Source: an uncultured Sunxiuqinia sp.
GTDB lineage: Bacteria; Bacteroidota; Bacteroidia; Bacteroidales; Prolixibacteraceae
Assembly (NCBI RefSeq): GCF_963678245.1
Contig: NZ_OY782774.1
Span: 1-64,000, forward strand
Reading direction: 5' to 3'
DNA length: 64,000 bases
Below are positions 9,202-17,819 of the stretch, piece after piece. A program made the translations under genes and the position numbers. The notes beneath the pieces are model-generated. The model searched no databases and was not told the origin of the DNA. It was given only the letters and a program-made list of their open reading frames with translations. The first letter of the stretch is position 1. Every line of letters starts with the position of its first letter.

Positions 9202-10065
9202 TTATTCAGGTAACCACCTGTTTACAATATCTTGGTTTTCTGCTACCCACTTTTTAGCTGTAGCGTATCTGTCATTTCCACCATCTTTAAAAAAAGCTAA
9301 TATAGCACCCGCTTCAGAATCATTTAAATGGAAGTTTTTGAAAAATTCACCAGCCCATGGATCCTCTTCTGCAAAACCAGCACGGGCGAAAGTTTCAATA
9401 CGCTCTGTTTCACCATATACTTTCTTTGGATCGTCTAAGAATTTAAGATCGAAACGGCCAAACGCCCAGTGAGGAGCCCAGAGGGCAACAACTATATCGC
9501 GCTCTTCTTTAATTGCTTTTGTCAATTCACTTAGCATAGCGATACCCGAAGAATTTAATTGGTCTATATTGGTTAATTCATATTCTTCAATAGCTTGATC
9601 CGTCATGCCGGTAATACCAGCACCTTTCTCAATACCGATAATTTTACCATCAAATTTATCAGCTATATCATTCAATTCTTCAATAGAATTTATTGTAACA
9701 TATTTAGGTACAACTAATCCAAGACGTGCTTGGTCAGTATTAACATTTAAGCTAACGATTTTATCACCAAATTTTTTCACCTTTTCTCCGTGTGTAACAG
9801 GCAACCAGGCTTCCATAAATACATCAACATCACCCTGAGCCATTGATGCATAGACCAAATCGACAGCAGCAGCTTTTGTATCTACGTTATAGCCATTTTG
9901 CTCTAAAATAACTTGAGCAACGTGTGTCATAGCTACCCCTGATGCCCATCCATCAACATAGGCCATTGTTATTTCTTTTTCAGCTTCTTCAGCTTTCTTT
10001 TTTCCAGAATTGCAGCTACTCAATGCCAGAGTTAAAACTGCTAAGAATAATGCTTTTACTTTCAT
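9202..10065 (-). CDS. opuAC: Glycine betaine-binding lipoprotein (OpuAC type)
   Basis: Periplasmic substrate-binding lipoprotein of a quaternary-ammonium ABC importer, 287 residues. The signal peptide ends in the lipobox LSSC followed by NSGKKK; the lack of acidic residues after the Cys fits retention at the inner membrane. The body follows the OpuAC fold with VDGWASGVAMTHV and DVFMEAWLPVTH, the aromatic-rich betaine-binding segments. It is last in an operon of barrel, ATPase, permease and this gene, with a 15-bp gap to the permease and a terminator after it. Choline or carnitine are alternative ligands. Confidence 0.92.
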   Translation of the reverse strand: MKVKALFLAVLTLALSSCNSGKKKAEEAEKEITMAYVDGWASGVAMTHVAQVILEQNGYNVDTKAAAVDLVYASMAQGDVDVFMEAWLPVTHGEKVKKFGDKIVSLNVNTDQARLGLVVPKYVTINSIEELNDIADKFDGKIIGIEKGAGITGMTDQAIEEYELTNIDQLNSSGIAMLSELTKAIKEERDIVVALWAPHWAFGRFDLKFLDDPKKVYGETERIETFARAGFAEEDPWAGEFFKNFHLNDSEAGAILAFFKDGGNDRYATAKKWVAENQDIVNRWLPE

Positions 10066-10080
10066 GATAATTCTTTTTAA

Positions 10081-10950
10081 TTATTTTTTCTTGAATTTCA
10101 TCCTCAGTTTACTGAGCGGACTATTTTCATTTTTTTGGCCCAAAGCCTGTGTTATTCGATCTAAAACGATAGCTAGAATAACCACGGCAAAACCACTTTC
10201 AAATCCAAGTCCTATATTAAGATTATTAATACCCTCAAGTACCTTTTCTCCCAGGCCACCGGCAGCAATCATTCCAGCAATAACTACCATTGATAAGGCC
10301 ATCATAATTGTTTGGTTGACGCCTGCCAATATTGTGTTTGTAGCTAATGGCAGCTCTACTTTGGTAAGTATTTGACGGTTTGTAGCACCAAAAGCGCGTG
10401 CTGCCTCCACTAAATCGGGAGGTACTTGCTGGATGCCTAAGGTTGTTAAACGCACTGCAGGTGGTAAGGCAAAAATAACTGTTGCAAAAGCACCAGGTAG
10501 TTTTCCAATACTAAAAAATAGCACTGCCGGAATCAAGTAAACAAAAGCGGGCATCGTCTGCATAAAGTCCAAAATAGGACGTACAACACGATTTACCCCA
10601 GGCTTTTTAGCCGCCCAAATTCCGATGGGTATAGCTTGCACCAAAGCAATTATGGTAGAAACAAAAATTAACGCTAAAGTTTCCATTGTTTCCTCCCAGA
10701 ACCCCATTAAGTAAATTAATACCATGCCCGCTAGGGTAAAAATGGCAGTTCCTTTTCCTACTTTTAAATATGCCAAAATGGTTAGCAGCCCAATAACAAC
10801 AAAAAATGGAATACCCATTAAAATCCATTCAAAGCCTTCAATAAAACCATTTCCTAAATTTTTAATGAGATCAAACAGTCCGTGCAAATTCTCGGTAAGC
10901 CAATCTACGGCTACCTCAATATATTGTCCAATATCTATTACCTTTTCCAT
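10081..10950 (-). CDS. opuAB: Glycine betaine ABC transporter permease
   Basis: Inner-membrane permease of the OpuA/ProU class, 289 residues with about six membrane helices. The EAA loop that docks the ATPase is visible as EAARAFGATNRQILTKVELP. Start and stop leave 1 bp to the upstream ATPase gene and 15 bp to the binding-protein gene, so the three are co-translated parts of one importer used for osmoprotection. Confidence 0.93.
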   Translation of the reverse strand: MEKVIDIGQYIEVAVDWLTENLHGLFDLIKNLGNGFIEGFEWILMGIPFFVVIGLLTILAYLKVGKGTAIFTLAGMVLIYLMGFWEETMETLALIFVSTIIALVQAIPIGIWAAKKPGVNRVVRPILDFMQTMPAFVYLIPAVLFFSIGKLPGAFATVIFALPPAVRLTTLGIQQVPPDLVEAARAFGATNRQILTKVELPLATNTILAGVNQTIMMALSMVVIAGMIAAGGLGEKVLEGINNLNIGLGFESGFAVVILAIVLDRITQALGQKNENSPLSKLRMKFKKK

Positions 10951-10951
10951 A

Positions 10952-12193
10952 TTACTGTTCTATTGCTTGTTCTTTTAAATGTATGATTTGTTCATCGTTG
11001 AAACGTGTCGCCTCAATCATCAAGCTAGTTTGAGCCACTACACCTAAAAGTTGACCATTCTCTTTATTCACAACTGCAATAGGAGACTTTGTTCCACTCG
11101 TCAAAGGCAACATTTCTTCAACTGTATACTCAGTATATACACTTGGACAGTTAACCGTTATATAAGGCATAATGTCATCAGCTTTCGCTTTTTCGGCTTT
11201 AAGTATTTCTGGTAACCAAATAAAGCCCTGAAAAACACGGTGTTTATCAATTACAGGCAATACATCGGCAGCCACTGTGCGCATCTTTCGAATAACAGAC
11301 TCAGGACCATCTTTATCAAGCAGTACCGTAGTTGGCTTTTTAAACATCAAGGAACCTGCAGTAATAATCGATTTTCGATCCACTTTTTCCACAAATGCTT
11401 TAACATATTCACTCGCTGGCTCTTTTAGAATTTGCTCGGCAGTGCCAATCTGTTCAATTATCCCATCTTTCATAATAGCTATACGGTCACCAAGTTTTAT
11501 GGCCTCGTCTAAATCATGGGTAATAAACACAATGGTTTTATGCAGTTCGTCCTGAAGGTCCAGCAGTTGATCTTGCATGTCTGACTTAATAAGCGGATCA
11601 AGTGCAGAAAAGGCTTCATCCATCAACAATACTTCAGGATTATTGGCCAATGCACGTGCCAAACCGACACGCTGCTGCATTCCGCCTGATAATTGCGCGG
11701 GTTTTTGGTGTTCAAAGCCTTTTAATCCTGCAGTTTCAATAGCCTCTTTTGCTTTTGCTAAACGTTTTGTTTTTTCCTCGCCACGAATTTCCAGACCAAA
11801 GGCAACATTCTCAATTATAGTACGGTGAGGCAAAAGCGCAAATTTCTGAAACACCATACTCATTTCGGTTCGCCTTGTGTCTAAGAGTTCTTTGTTAGTC
11901 TCTTTCGTAATGTTAACACCATTAATTAGTACGTCGCCATCAGTAGGCTCATTAAGGCGATTTAGGCACCTGATAAGTGTTGATTTTCCACTGCCAGATA
12001 GCCCCATTATCACAAAAACTTCCCCTTCTTTTATTTGAAAGCTGGCTTTATTTACACCAACGGTACACTTGGTCTTTGAAAGAATCTCGGTTTTAGATTT
12101 TCCATCCTGGAGCATCTTTAATGCCTGAGCTTTCTTTTGACCAAATATCAACGTTAGGTCTTTGACTTCGATCTTTATATCACTTTCTGACAT
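10952..12193 (-). CDS. opuAA: Glycine betaine ABC transporter ATPase
   Basis: Cytoplasmic ATPase subunit of 413 residues. Walker A is GLSGSGKST, the ABC signature LSGGMQQRVGLARAL and Walker B VLLMDEAFSALDP. An OpuAA/ProV-type N-terminal extension (about 45 residues) precedes the Walker domain. Two CBS modules follow (about 270-405), the region that senses ionic strength in OpuA-type transporters. It lies 17 bp downstream of the barrel gene and 1 bp upstream of the permease, in one transcription unit. Confidence 0.94.
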   Translation of the reverse strand: MSESDIKIEVKDLTLIFGQKKAQALKMLQDGKSKTEILSKTKCTVGVNKASFQIKEGEVFVIMGLSGSGKSTLIRCLNRLNEPTDGDVLINGVNITKETNKELLDTRRTEMSMVFQKFALLPHRTIIENVAFGLEIRGEEKTKRLAKAKEAIETAGLKGFEHQKPAQLSGGMQQRVGLARALANNPEVLLMDEAFSALDPLIKSDMQDQLLDLQDELHKTIVFITHDLDEAIKLGDRIAIMKDGIIEQIGTAEQILKEPASEYVKAFVEKVDRKSIITAGSLMFKKPTTVLLDKDGPESVIRKMRTVAADVLPVIDKHRVFQGFIWLPEILKAEKAKADDIMPYITVNCPSVYTEYTVEEMLPLTSGTKSPIAVVNKENGQLLGVVAQTSLMIEATRFNDEQIIHLKEQAIEQ

Positions 12194-12210
12194 ATTTATA
12201 TATTTAGTTT

Positions 12211-13398
12211 CTAAAAGTAGTAACCGAAGTTGATGTTAAAGCGCTTCATCCATTCAGCGTCCTCGTCGCCAACTCCCAAACCTTTACCAAACGTTGGGGT
12301 AAGCCAAGGTTGATTTTTGCCCATTGCATAGTCGATGTATGTGTAGAGTGGTCCTGCAGAAATTAAAATGCCTGGGATTAGGTGGTGCATGTCAGCATAT
12401 TCTTCTTTTGTTTTATCAACATAGGTATAATCAACATAAGCCTGTATGTTGGTAATTGGTCCCAGTTCGACAGGAAAGCTTTTTGCAATTCCTACTGCAT
12501 AAGCGTTGGCTTCTGTCGCAACATCATAAGGCGATCCGTAAGCTCCCATCTGGATAATATCAAGTGATTGGCCATTGTCGGCTTTTGCAGCGTAGTTGTA
12601 ATTGATGAATGTACCTTTAAAATTCCATCCTTTTCCCCAGTCGGCTAAAACGTGTGCAGCAAAAGCGGTGCTTGTTTCGGCCTCATCCAGCGCACTGTTA
12701 TAAATGCCGCCAACTTGCCCGGATAAACCAACTTCCAATTGTTCGCTAATGTGGTAGGCTGCTCTTACATTTACTTGGTTTAATTCGCGGATATGAGCAT
12801 CAACTGTTGAGGTTCCAATTTTTCCAACTCCTGGCGTAATGTCATAAGAATATCTTCCCGGTCCTGCATTGCCATAAGTAACACCGCCCGCTGTGGGACC
12901 TTCCGGCTCTGCCTGACGATAATAAGCAAAACTTAAATCCAGTTTATCAATCCCGGCGTAGTCAAATTTGATTCCCATGTCATAGTCATCTTCAAGTCCG
13001 AAATAGTACTGGCCTTGAAACCACCAGCTATGAGAGGCATACTTTGTAATGCCAAAAGGTACCTGACTAACTCCAAGCTTCATGTAAAGATTATCGTTGA
13101 ATGCATAACCAAGGTAACCATGATGGATGAAATGAGTGTCGAAAGTAGGGTAGAAGCGGTATTCAAAACTAAGATCTATTCCTCCGGCTGATCCATCTAC
13201 GTTCAGACGCCAGGTATCCCAAGTGAATTCAGGCTGCGTGTTGTTGTCGACCCAGCTTTTTGAGAATAAATTGAAGCGAACCGCGCCACCAACTTTAAAG
13301 TTGTTTTTTTTCTCCTGCGCAACTACCGAATGACAGAAGTTAAATACCAATAATAAAAGAACAAGTCTTCTTGAGAGTGATTTGAGAGATAAATTCAT
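12211..13398 (-). CDS. Outer-membrane beta-barrel protein
   Basis: Predicted outer-membrane porin-like barrel of 395 residues. It has a Sec signal peptide (hydrophobic run then HSVVAQ), alternating amphipathic beta-strands rich in Tyr, Phe and Trp, and a C-terminal aromatic end (FNINFGYYF). It is the first gene of the betaine operon, 17 bp before the ATPase gene, with a good promoter upstream. The position suggests it helps betaine or related solutes cross the outer membrane; that is inference. By sequence alone it could be a generic porin. Confidence 0.72.
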   Translation of the reverse strand: MNLSLKSLSRRLVLLLLVFNFCHSVVAQEKKNNFKVGGAVRFNLFSKSWVDNNTQPEFTWDTWRLNVDGSAGGIDLSFEYRFYPTFDTHFIHHGYLGYAFNDNLYMKLGVSQVPFGITKYASHSWWFQGQYYFGLEDDYDMGIKFDYAGIDKLDLSFAYYRQAEPEGPTAGGVTYGNAGPGRYSYDITPGVGKIGTSTVDAHIRELNQVNVRAAYHISEQLEVGLSGQVGGIYNSALDEAETSTAFAAHVLADWGKGWNFKGTFINYNYAAKADNGQSLDIIQMGAYGSPYDVATEANAYAVGIAKSFPVELGPITNIQAYVDYTYVDKTKEEYADMHHLIPGILISAGPLYTYIDYAMGKNQPWLTPTFGKGLGVGDEDAEWMKRFNINFGYYF

Positions 13399-13474
13399 AA
13401 AAATACTTTTTGGTTTTAAAAATGATTTTTTATTTATGAATGGTGATTATTTATTGGGATTAGTTTCTATAGGA

Positions 13475-13504
13475 CAAAAGTAAGAAAATTGAAGTGTCTC
13501 ACAA
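13475..13504 (-). promoter_or_regulatory. Promoter of the betaine operon
   Basis: On the minus strand TTG (13502-13504) is followed after 19 bases by TACTTTTG (13475-13482), an excellent Bacteroidota housekeeping promoter about 75 bp before the barrel gene start. The rest of the 488-bp divergent spacer (13399-13886) is AT-rich without coding signal. A TATTTTTG element on the plus strand (13798-13805) may serve the Nudix gene. Confidence 0.75.
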
Positions 13505-13886
13505 TTCTTGTTGGTTGTATTCGTTTGAAATGGCCGTATTGTAAAGAAAATCGATATTAAGTGCAGATGTATTTAATATAGAAGTAAACAATGAAGAGCA
13601 TATTGAGCTAGTTTCTGTAATGGTTCTCTAGAAACAAATGTTAAGAAAACGATATTTTATTGTTGTGAAAAAATTTAAAAAGGTAAAGTGCTATTTTTCT
13701 TTAATGACAGAACGGAAATTGAGAAAAAGACTAATTCTTTTGTAATATTGCATTGACGTAGTATTGAGATAATCGTAAATACTCACTCAACCTGTTGTAT
13801 TTTTGATCCAGAGGTGACATTGAAATAATCAAAAGCAACTACTTCGATTAATCGTTTAATGACTAGTTTACTAACAACAATAATAA

Positions 13887-14327
13887 ATGAAAGATAATAA
13901 ATACACCTATAAATATCCCAGGCCAGCAGTTACCACCGATGCTTTAATACTGCGGAAAGAGACTGCTGAGATTCTCTTGATTAGACGTGGCATCGATCCC
14001 TTCAATGATCACTGGGCGTTGCCGGGTGGTTTTATGGAAATGGATGAAGTGCTGGAAGAAGCCTGTATTCGTGAGGTAAAGGAAGAAACCGGTTTGGAGC
14101 TGGAAAAAGTGGAGCAATTCCGGGTTTACGATAAGGTTGATCGCGACCCTCGGGGACGAACCTTGTCGGTGATTCATTATGGCTTTGTGGGAAAAGATGC
14201 TATGGTAAAAGGCGGAGACGACGCAGCCGAAGCAGCTTGGTTTAAGCTTGACCAATTGCCCGATCTGGCTTTTGATCATTCAACAATCATTCACGATTTT
14301 CTGATTTTGCTAAGCCAGTCGCGTTAA
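13887..14327 (+). CDS. Nudix hydrolase
   Basis: Small cytoplasmic pyrophosphohydrolase of 146 residues. The Nudix box is complete: GFMEMDE, then seven residues, then REVKEETGL (pattern Gx5Ex7REUxEExGU). Length and the N-terminal RPAVTTDALIL pattern resemble ADP-ribose or nucleotide-sugar pyrophosphatases; the substrate cannot be set from sequence. Its last 41 bases overlap the end of the convergent wbqC-like gene. Confidence 0.9.
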   Translation: MKDNKYTYKYPRPAVTTDALILRKETAEILLIRRGIDPFNDHWALPGGFMEMDEVLEEACIREVKEETGLELEKVEQFRVYDKVDRDPRGRTLSVIHYGFVGKDAMVKGGDDAAEAAWFKLDQLPDLAFDHSTIIHDFLILLSQSR

Positions 14328-14958
14328 TACTTTTCAGTAACACCTCGTAGCTTTCCGAACCGCAATTAAACAGCAAATCCAGGCAGCTTAGGTTGGGCGT
14401 GAAGCCAAATTTGTCCTCAAATACCTGTGTGTATTTTTGTGGCTCGAATAGGGGGTCGGGTAATGCTTTTTTCGGTTTGGGGTGAATGGCTTCACGCATA
14501 TTAATGCATTCGGCAGGCACTTCCTCAAAGTCTGCGGTTTGTTTTGTGATTGGCTGCAATTCCAGAATCCCGAGTACCGTTTGCAAAATTTCAGTGTTAA
14601 AATCGAGCAAGAAGGAATACTGTTTTTCAAAAAAAGGTCTGAAATCATCTTGAAGCACTTCAAAAAACGGGGAGGATTGGTAAGCTGAAACAATTGCTTG
14701 CCAGTGAATATGTTGCCAATTGGTGTCGTACGAAATGCGAATGTCTTTAATGAGTTGTTTGCGGCCTCTGCCTTTTTCAACAGGCATAATAAGCGACTCC
14801 GCTCCATTTGCAGCCGAAATTACAGCTCGGTTCCGGTAGGTCTGCTTGGTAAAATTTTCAAAAGTTTCAATCCAAGTGGTTTCGTAAATCAAGAATTTTG
14901 AGAGGTACTGTACAGGCGGAAAGTAGGCTGTACACAACAATACGTGCGAATCAATCAT
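14287..14958 (-). CDS. WbqC-like family protein
   Basis: Protein of 223 residues in the WbqC family, recognised by its start (LLCTAYFPPVQYLSKFL) and the later KTYRNRAVISAANG-like stretch. WbqC is tied to O-antigen/amino-sugar clusters, but in Bacteroidota this gene commonly follows lepB and its biochemical role is not established. It lies 5 bp after the LapA-domain gene and ends inside the convergent Nudix gene, a 41-bp tail-to-tail overlap. Confidence 0.8.
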   Translation of the reverse strand: MIDSHVLLCTAYFPPVQYLSKFLIYETTWIETFENFTKQTYRNRAVISAANGAESLIMPVEKGRGRKQLIKDIRISYDTNWQHIHWQAIVSAYQSSPFFEVLQDDFRPFFEKQYSFLLDFNTEILQTVLGILELQPITKQTADFEEVPAECINMREAIHPKPKKALPDPLFEPQKYTQVFEDKFGFTPNLSCLDLLFNCGSESYEVLLKSINATGLAKSENRE

Positions 14959-14963
14959 TCAAC

Positions 14964-15299
14964 TTATTCTTTAAAAAAGCTGGTGTTGCTTTCTTCTTCT
15001 TCGGTTATTTCAATGCCTTCGGCATGGGGCTTTTCAGCAACTTCAACCTGTTGTGCTTCCAATGCTTTGATTTCGCGTTGCTTTGATTTCAGCTGTCCTT
15101 TTAGTTTCCACAGCCGAGGATAAGTAAACGAAAAAGACAGAATGGCTCCGGCAATGATGCAGACAATAAGGGCCAACACCAAAGGCACATCGGTAATTTC
15201 CCAGAAAAATACATTCAAACTAATCAACAATGTATTTTGTAGGGTAAATATAACTAGAAGCAAAGCCAATATTAGTAAAAATATAATTCCTGCAGACAT
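14964..15299 (-). CDS. LapA-domain (DUF1049) small membrane protein
   Basis: A 111-residue inner-membrane protein with two hydrophobic helices (about 3-25 and 38-60) separated by LNVFFWEITDVPL, the LapA/YciS arrangement, followed by a charged coiled-coil tail. In E. coli the family works with LapB in controlling LPS synthesis; that role is only assumed here. A terminator separates it from lepB upstream. Confidence 0.75.
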   Translation of the reverse strand: MSAGIIFLLILALLLVIFTLQNTLLISLNVFFWEITDVPLVLALIVCIIAGAILSFSFTYPRLWKLKGQLKSKQREIKALEAQQVEVAEKPHAEGIEITEEEESNTSFFKE

Positions 15300-15324
15300 A
15301 GTGATTATTTTCAGGGAAATTAAT

Positions 15325-15366
15325 AAAAAAAAGGATAACGAGGCAAATCCTCACTATCCTTTTTTG
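15325..15366 (-). terminator. Terminator after lepB
   Basis: Stem AGGATA/TATCCT (15332-15337 with 15355-15360) continues through a 2x2 internal loop into GAGG/CCTC, and is flanked by an A run at its left and a T run at its right. On the minus strand it ends in a T tract, so lepB transcripts should stop before the LapA gene. It can also work on the plus strand. Confidence 0.75.
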
Positions 15367-15381
15367 CACGATAAACTATTT

Positions 15382-16722
15382 TTAATGCACGACAGAGAAT
15401 AATCTACTCCAGCGAATGTTAGCCGGAAATCCTTTTTCTTTGTCTAACGACAGCCAGATGAAAACAGCTTTTCCAACTACATGATCCTCTGGGACGAATC
15501 CCCAATAGCGGGAATCAGCGGAATTGTGGCGATTGTCGCCCATCATCCAGTAATAATCCATCGCGAAGGTATAATTGTCGGTAGCCATGCCATCGACATA
15601 AATGGTGCTATCTTTTACTTCCAAATCATGTTCCTCGTATAGGTCGATAATTCGACTGTACAAAGGCAATGTTTCTAAATTCAGGTTAACGGTTTCTCCC
15701 TTTTTCGGAATTGTCAAGGGACCAAAGTTATCCACATTCCATGGATATTGCTCATCGTGGGGAAAAATATTTTGATCCCAATTTCCGTCGGGCATATTAA
15801 CCCTTTTGACAGAAGTAACATTGTTGAGTGCCTCCAACTCTTTCACATACTCATCCGTCAGCGGATATAGGTATTGTGAACCATTAAATGCTTGCTGATC
15901 AGCTTTTGAGATGCCAATTTTTTCAAGCGTTCGTTTGTTTATAGGAGTTCCGTTTGTGGTTACAATGTAGTTGTATTGAACTCCGGGAAAGTGTTTCTGC
16001 TCACTCCCGTTTACGTATACCTGTCCATCTATAATTTCAATCTTATCGCCGGCTATTCCTATACAGCGCTTAATGTAATTTTCGCGTTTGTCAACTGGTC
16101 GGCTTATAATTTCCCCAAATGTGCGCTTGTCATTCCAAATACGGTCGCGCCCGTATGAGCGAAGCATTTGGTAATAATCTTGAGTGGGCATGTTTAAAGC
16201 CACAGTGTCGCCATGTGGAAAGTTGAAAACTACCACATCATTATTTTCTACATCGCCAAATCCTGCCATTCGTTTATATGGATTCTGAATCCATTCGACA
16301 TACGATTTCGTTGTTCTTGAAAGTGGCATGGTATGATGAACAAATGGGAACGATAATGGAGTATTCGGAAGCTTTGGACCGTAGGCTGTTTTGCTTACAA
16401 ATAAAAAATCACCAACTAACATTGATTTTTCCATCGATGAGGTTGGAATAGTGTACGCTTCAATAAAAAACATGCGTATAAAAGTTGCAGCAATCACTGC
16501 AAAGATAATGGCATCGACCCATTCAACAACTTTCGTTTGTTTACCATCTGGCGGGTTTTTCTTTTTCCAAAACGCCCAGTGTACTTTTTTTGTGATGTAC
16601 ATGTCGAAAATTACTGCCAGGCCGATCAGCCATAAGTAACTTTCCATCCAGATTACCCACAGGCTGTAAAGCAGGGCAACTAAAATGAACTTGAACCATT
16701 TGTTCGTAAAAATTTCTCGCAT
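15382..16722 (-). CDS. lepB: Signal peptidase I
   Basis: Inner-membrane serine protease that removes Sec signal peptides. The product has 446 residues, longer than E. coli LepB because of an insertion in the periplasmic domain, as is usual in Bacteroidota. The catalytic Ser is in IPTSSMEKSM (about residue 96), the general-base Lys in NYIKRCIGIAGDK (about 218). The closing box MMGDNRHNSADSRYWG is intact. N-terminal membrane helices lie at about 11-40 and 68-86. It is 13 bp downstream of dapB, matching the common Bacteroidota dapB-lepB arrangement. Confidence 0.95.
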   Translation of the reverse strand: MREIFTNKWFKFILVALLYSLWVIWMESYLWLIGLAVIFDMYITKKVHWAFWKKKNPPDGKQTKVVEWVDAIIFAVIAATFIRMFFIEAYTIPTSSMEKSMLVGDFLFVSKTAYGPKLPNTPLSFPFVHHTMPLSRTTKSYVEWIQNPYKRMAGFGDVENNDVVVFNFPHGDTVALNMPTQDYYQMLRSYGRDRIWNDKRTFGEIISRPVDKRENYIKRCIGIAGDKIEIIDGQVYVNGSEQKHFPGVQYNYIVTTNGTPINKRTLEKIGISKADQQAFNGSQYLYPLTDEYVKELEALNNVTSVKRVNMPDGNWDQNIFPHDEQYPWNVDNFGPLTIPKKGETVNLNLETLPLYSRIIDLYEEHDLEVKDSTIYVDGMATDNYTFAMDYYWMMGDNRHNSADSRYWGFVPEDHVVGKAVFIWLSLDKEKGFPANIRWSRLFSVVH

Positions 16723-16735
16723 TGGTTTGAGTATG

Positions 16736-17452
16736 TTATAAGTTTAAAAGATCTTTCATGCTAACCAGGCCTTTTTTGTCAGTCGTATATTCGGCTGCTA
16801 AAACAGCTCCTAGGGCAAATCCTTGCCTGCTTTTTGCACTATGCTCTATCTCGATGTAATCTACATCCGATTCGTATTTGATGCGATGGATCCCGGGTAC
16901 GTCTCCTTCACGAATTGCTTTAATATGCATCTCTGTTTTATTTCTCGGCGATTCCAGGGTCCAGCTATCTTTTCCCGGGTGTGCGGCAAATAAATCTTCG
17001 GCTAACGAAATGGCCGTTCCACTCGGAGCATCAAGCTTTTGAGTGTGGTGAACTTCCTCCATGGAAATGTCATATTCAGGGCGGGTTTTCATCAACTCGG
17101 CCAGCTTTTCATTTAGTGCGAAAAACAAATTAACTCCTAAGCTGAAGTTCGAAGCATAAAAGAAAGTGCCGTCTTGCTTTTTCATGTCAGCGAGTACAAT
17201 TTCTTTATGATCAAGCCAGCCAGTAGTTCCACTTACTACGGGAACTCCACTTTCGAAACATTTTTTGTAGTTGTTTATTGCCGATGCCGGAATTGTGAAT
17301 TCAATGGCCACATCTGCTTTTTTTAAATTTTCAGGAGTTAAATCGTCCTGATTATCCATATCAATTGTTAAAACAATTTCGTGCCCGCGGTCTTTTGCAA
17401 TGGCTTCAATCGTTTTACCCATTTTTCCGTAGCCAATTAGTGCAATCTTCAT
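16736..17452 (-). CDS. dapB: 4-Hydroxy-tetrahydrodipicolinate reductase
   Basis: Lysine/diaminopimelate pathway reductase (NAD(P)H dependent), 238 residues. The N-terminal Rossmann motif is IGYGKMGKTI. The catalytic/substrate box EVHHTQKLDAPSGTA (about 133-147) holds the conserved His pair, Lys and the SGTA loop. First gene of the dapB-lepB unit, supplying DAP for peptidoglycan. Confidence 0.95.
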   Translation of the reverse strand: MKIALIGYGKMGKTIEAIAKDRGHEIVLTIDMDNQDDLTPENLKKADVAIEFTIPASAINNYKKCFESGVPVVSGTTGWLDHKEIVLADMKKQDGTFFYASNFSLGVNLFFALNEKLAELMKTRPEYDISMEEVHHTQKLDAPSGTAISLAEDLFAAHPGKDSWTLESPRNKTEMHIKAIREGDVPGIHRIKYESDVDYIEIEHSAKSRQGFALGAVLAAEYTTDKKGLVSMKDLLNL

Positions 17453-17575
17453 TCTTTTGTTCCTTTTTTTATTGTTGAAATATAGTCAGTTAATATTATT
17501 TTGAAAGAGCTTGATTATATCAACTTCGACTTATTTGATTAACAGATTTTAGTATACTTTCTTTTTTCAGGCATA

Positions 17576-17615
17576 CAAAGATAGAAATTAGATACTAAAA
17601 CTAGAATGCATTCTA
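17576..17615 (-). promoter_or_regulatory. dapB promoter and adjoining palindrome
   Basis: TATCTTTG on the minus strand (17576-17583) fits the -7 element. Just upstream is a perfect 14-bp palindrome TAGAATGCATTCTA (17602-17615) covering the expected -33 position, a possible operator. The spacer 17453-17819 has no coding signal. Confidence 0.5.
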
Positions 17616-17762
17616 AAGTCGTTGAAATATTTTCGATAAACGAGAAGCTTAAGAGGATGAACAGTTCAATTCGATCAATTCTATAATGAAAAATTACTCG
17701 GTTTAAACGGCCGTGTTTCTTGTGCTTTTATTTCCTTTGTAATAAGAAGAGCTTCACAACAA

Positions 17763-17794
17763 TTGTCAAAATTATAACAAATTGGCTACCTTTA
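17763..17794 (+). promoter_or_regulatory. Promoter of the Pif1-like helicase gene
   Basis: TTG (17763-17765) is followed after 21 bases by TACCTTTA (17787-17794), one mismatch from TAnnTTTG. The predicted transcript would start about 20 bases before the ATG at 17820. Confidence 0.55.
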
Positions 17795-17819
17795 ATTTTT
17801 ATTGAATACCGATATTTTC

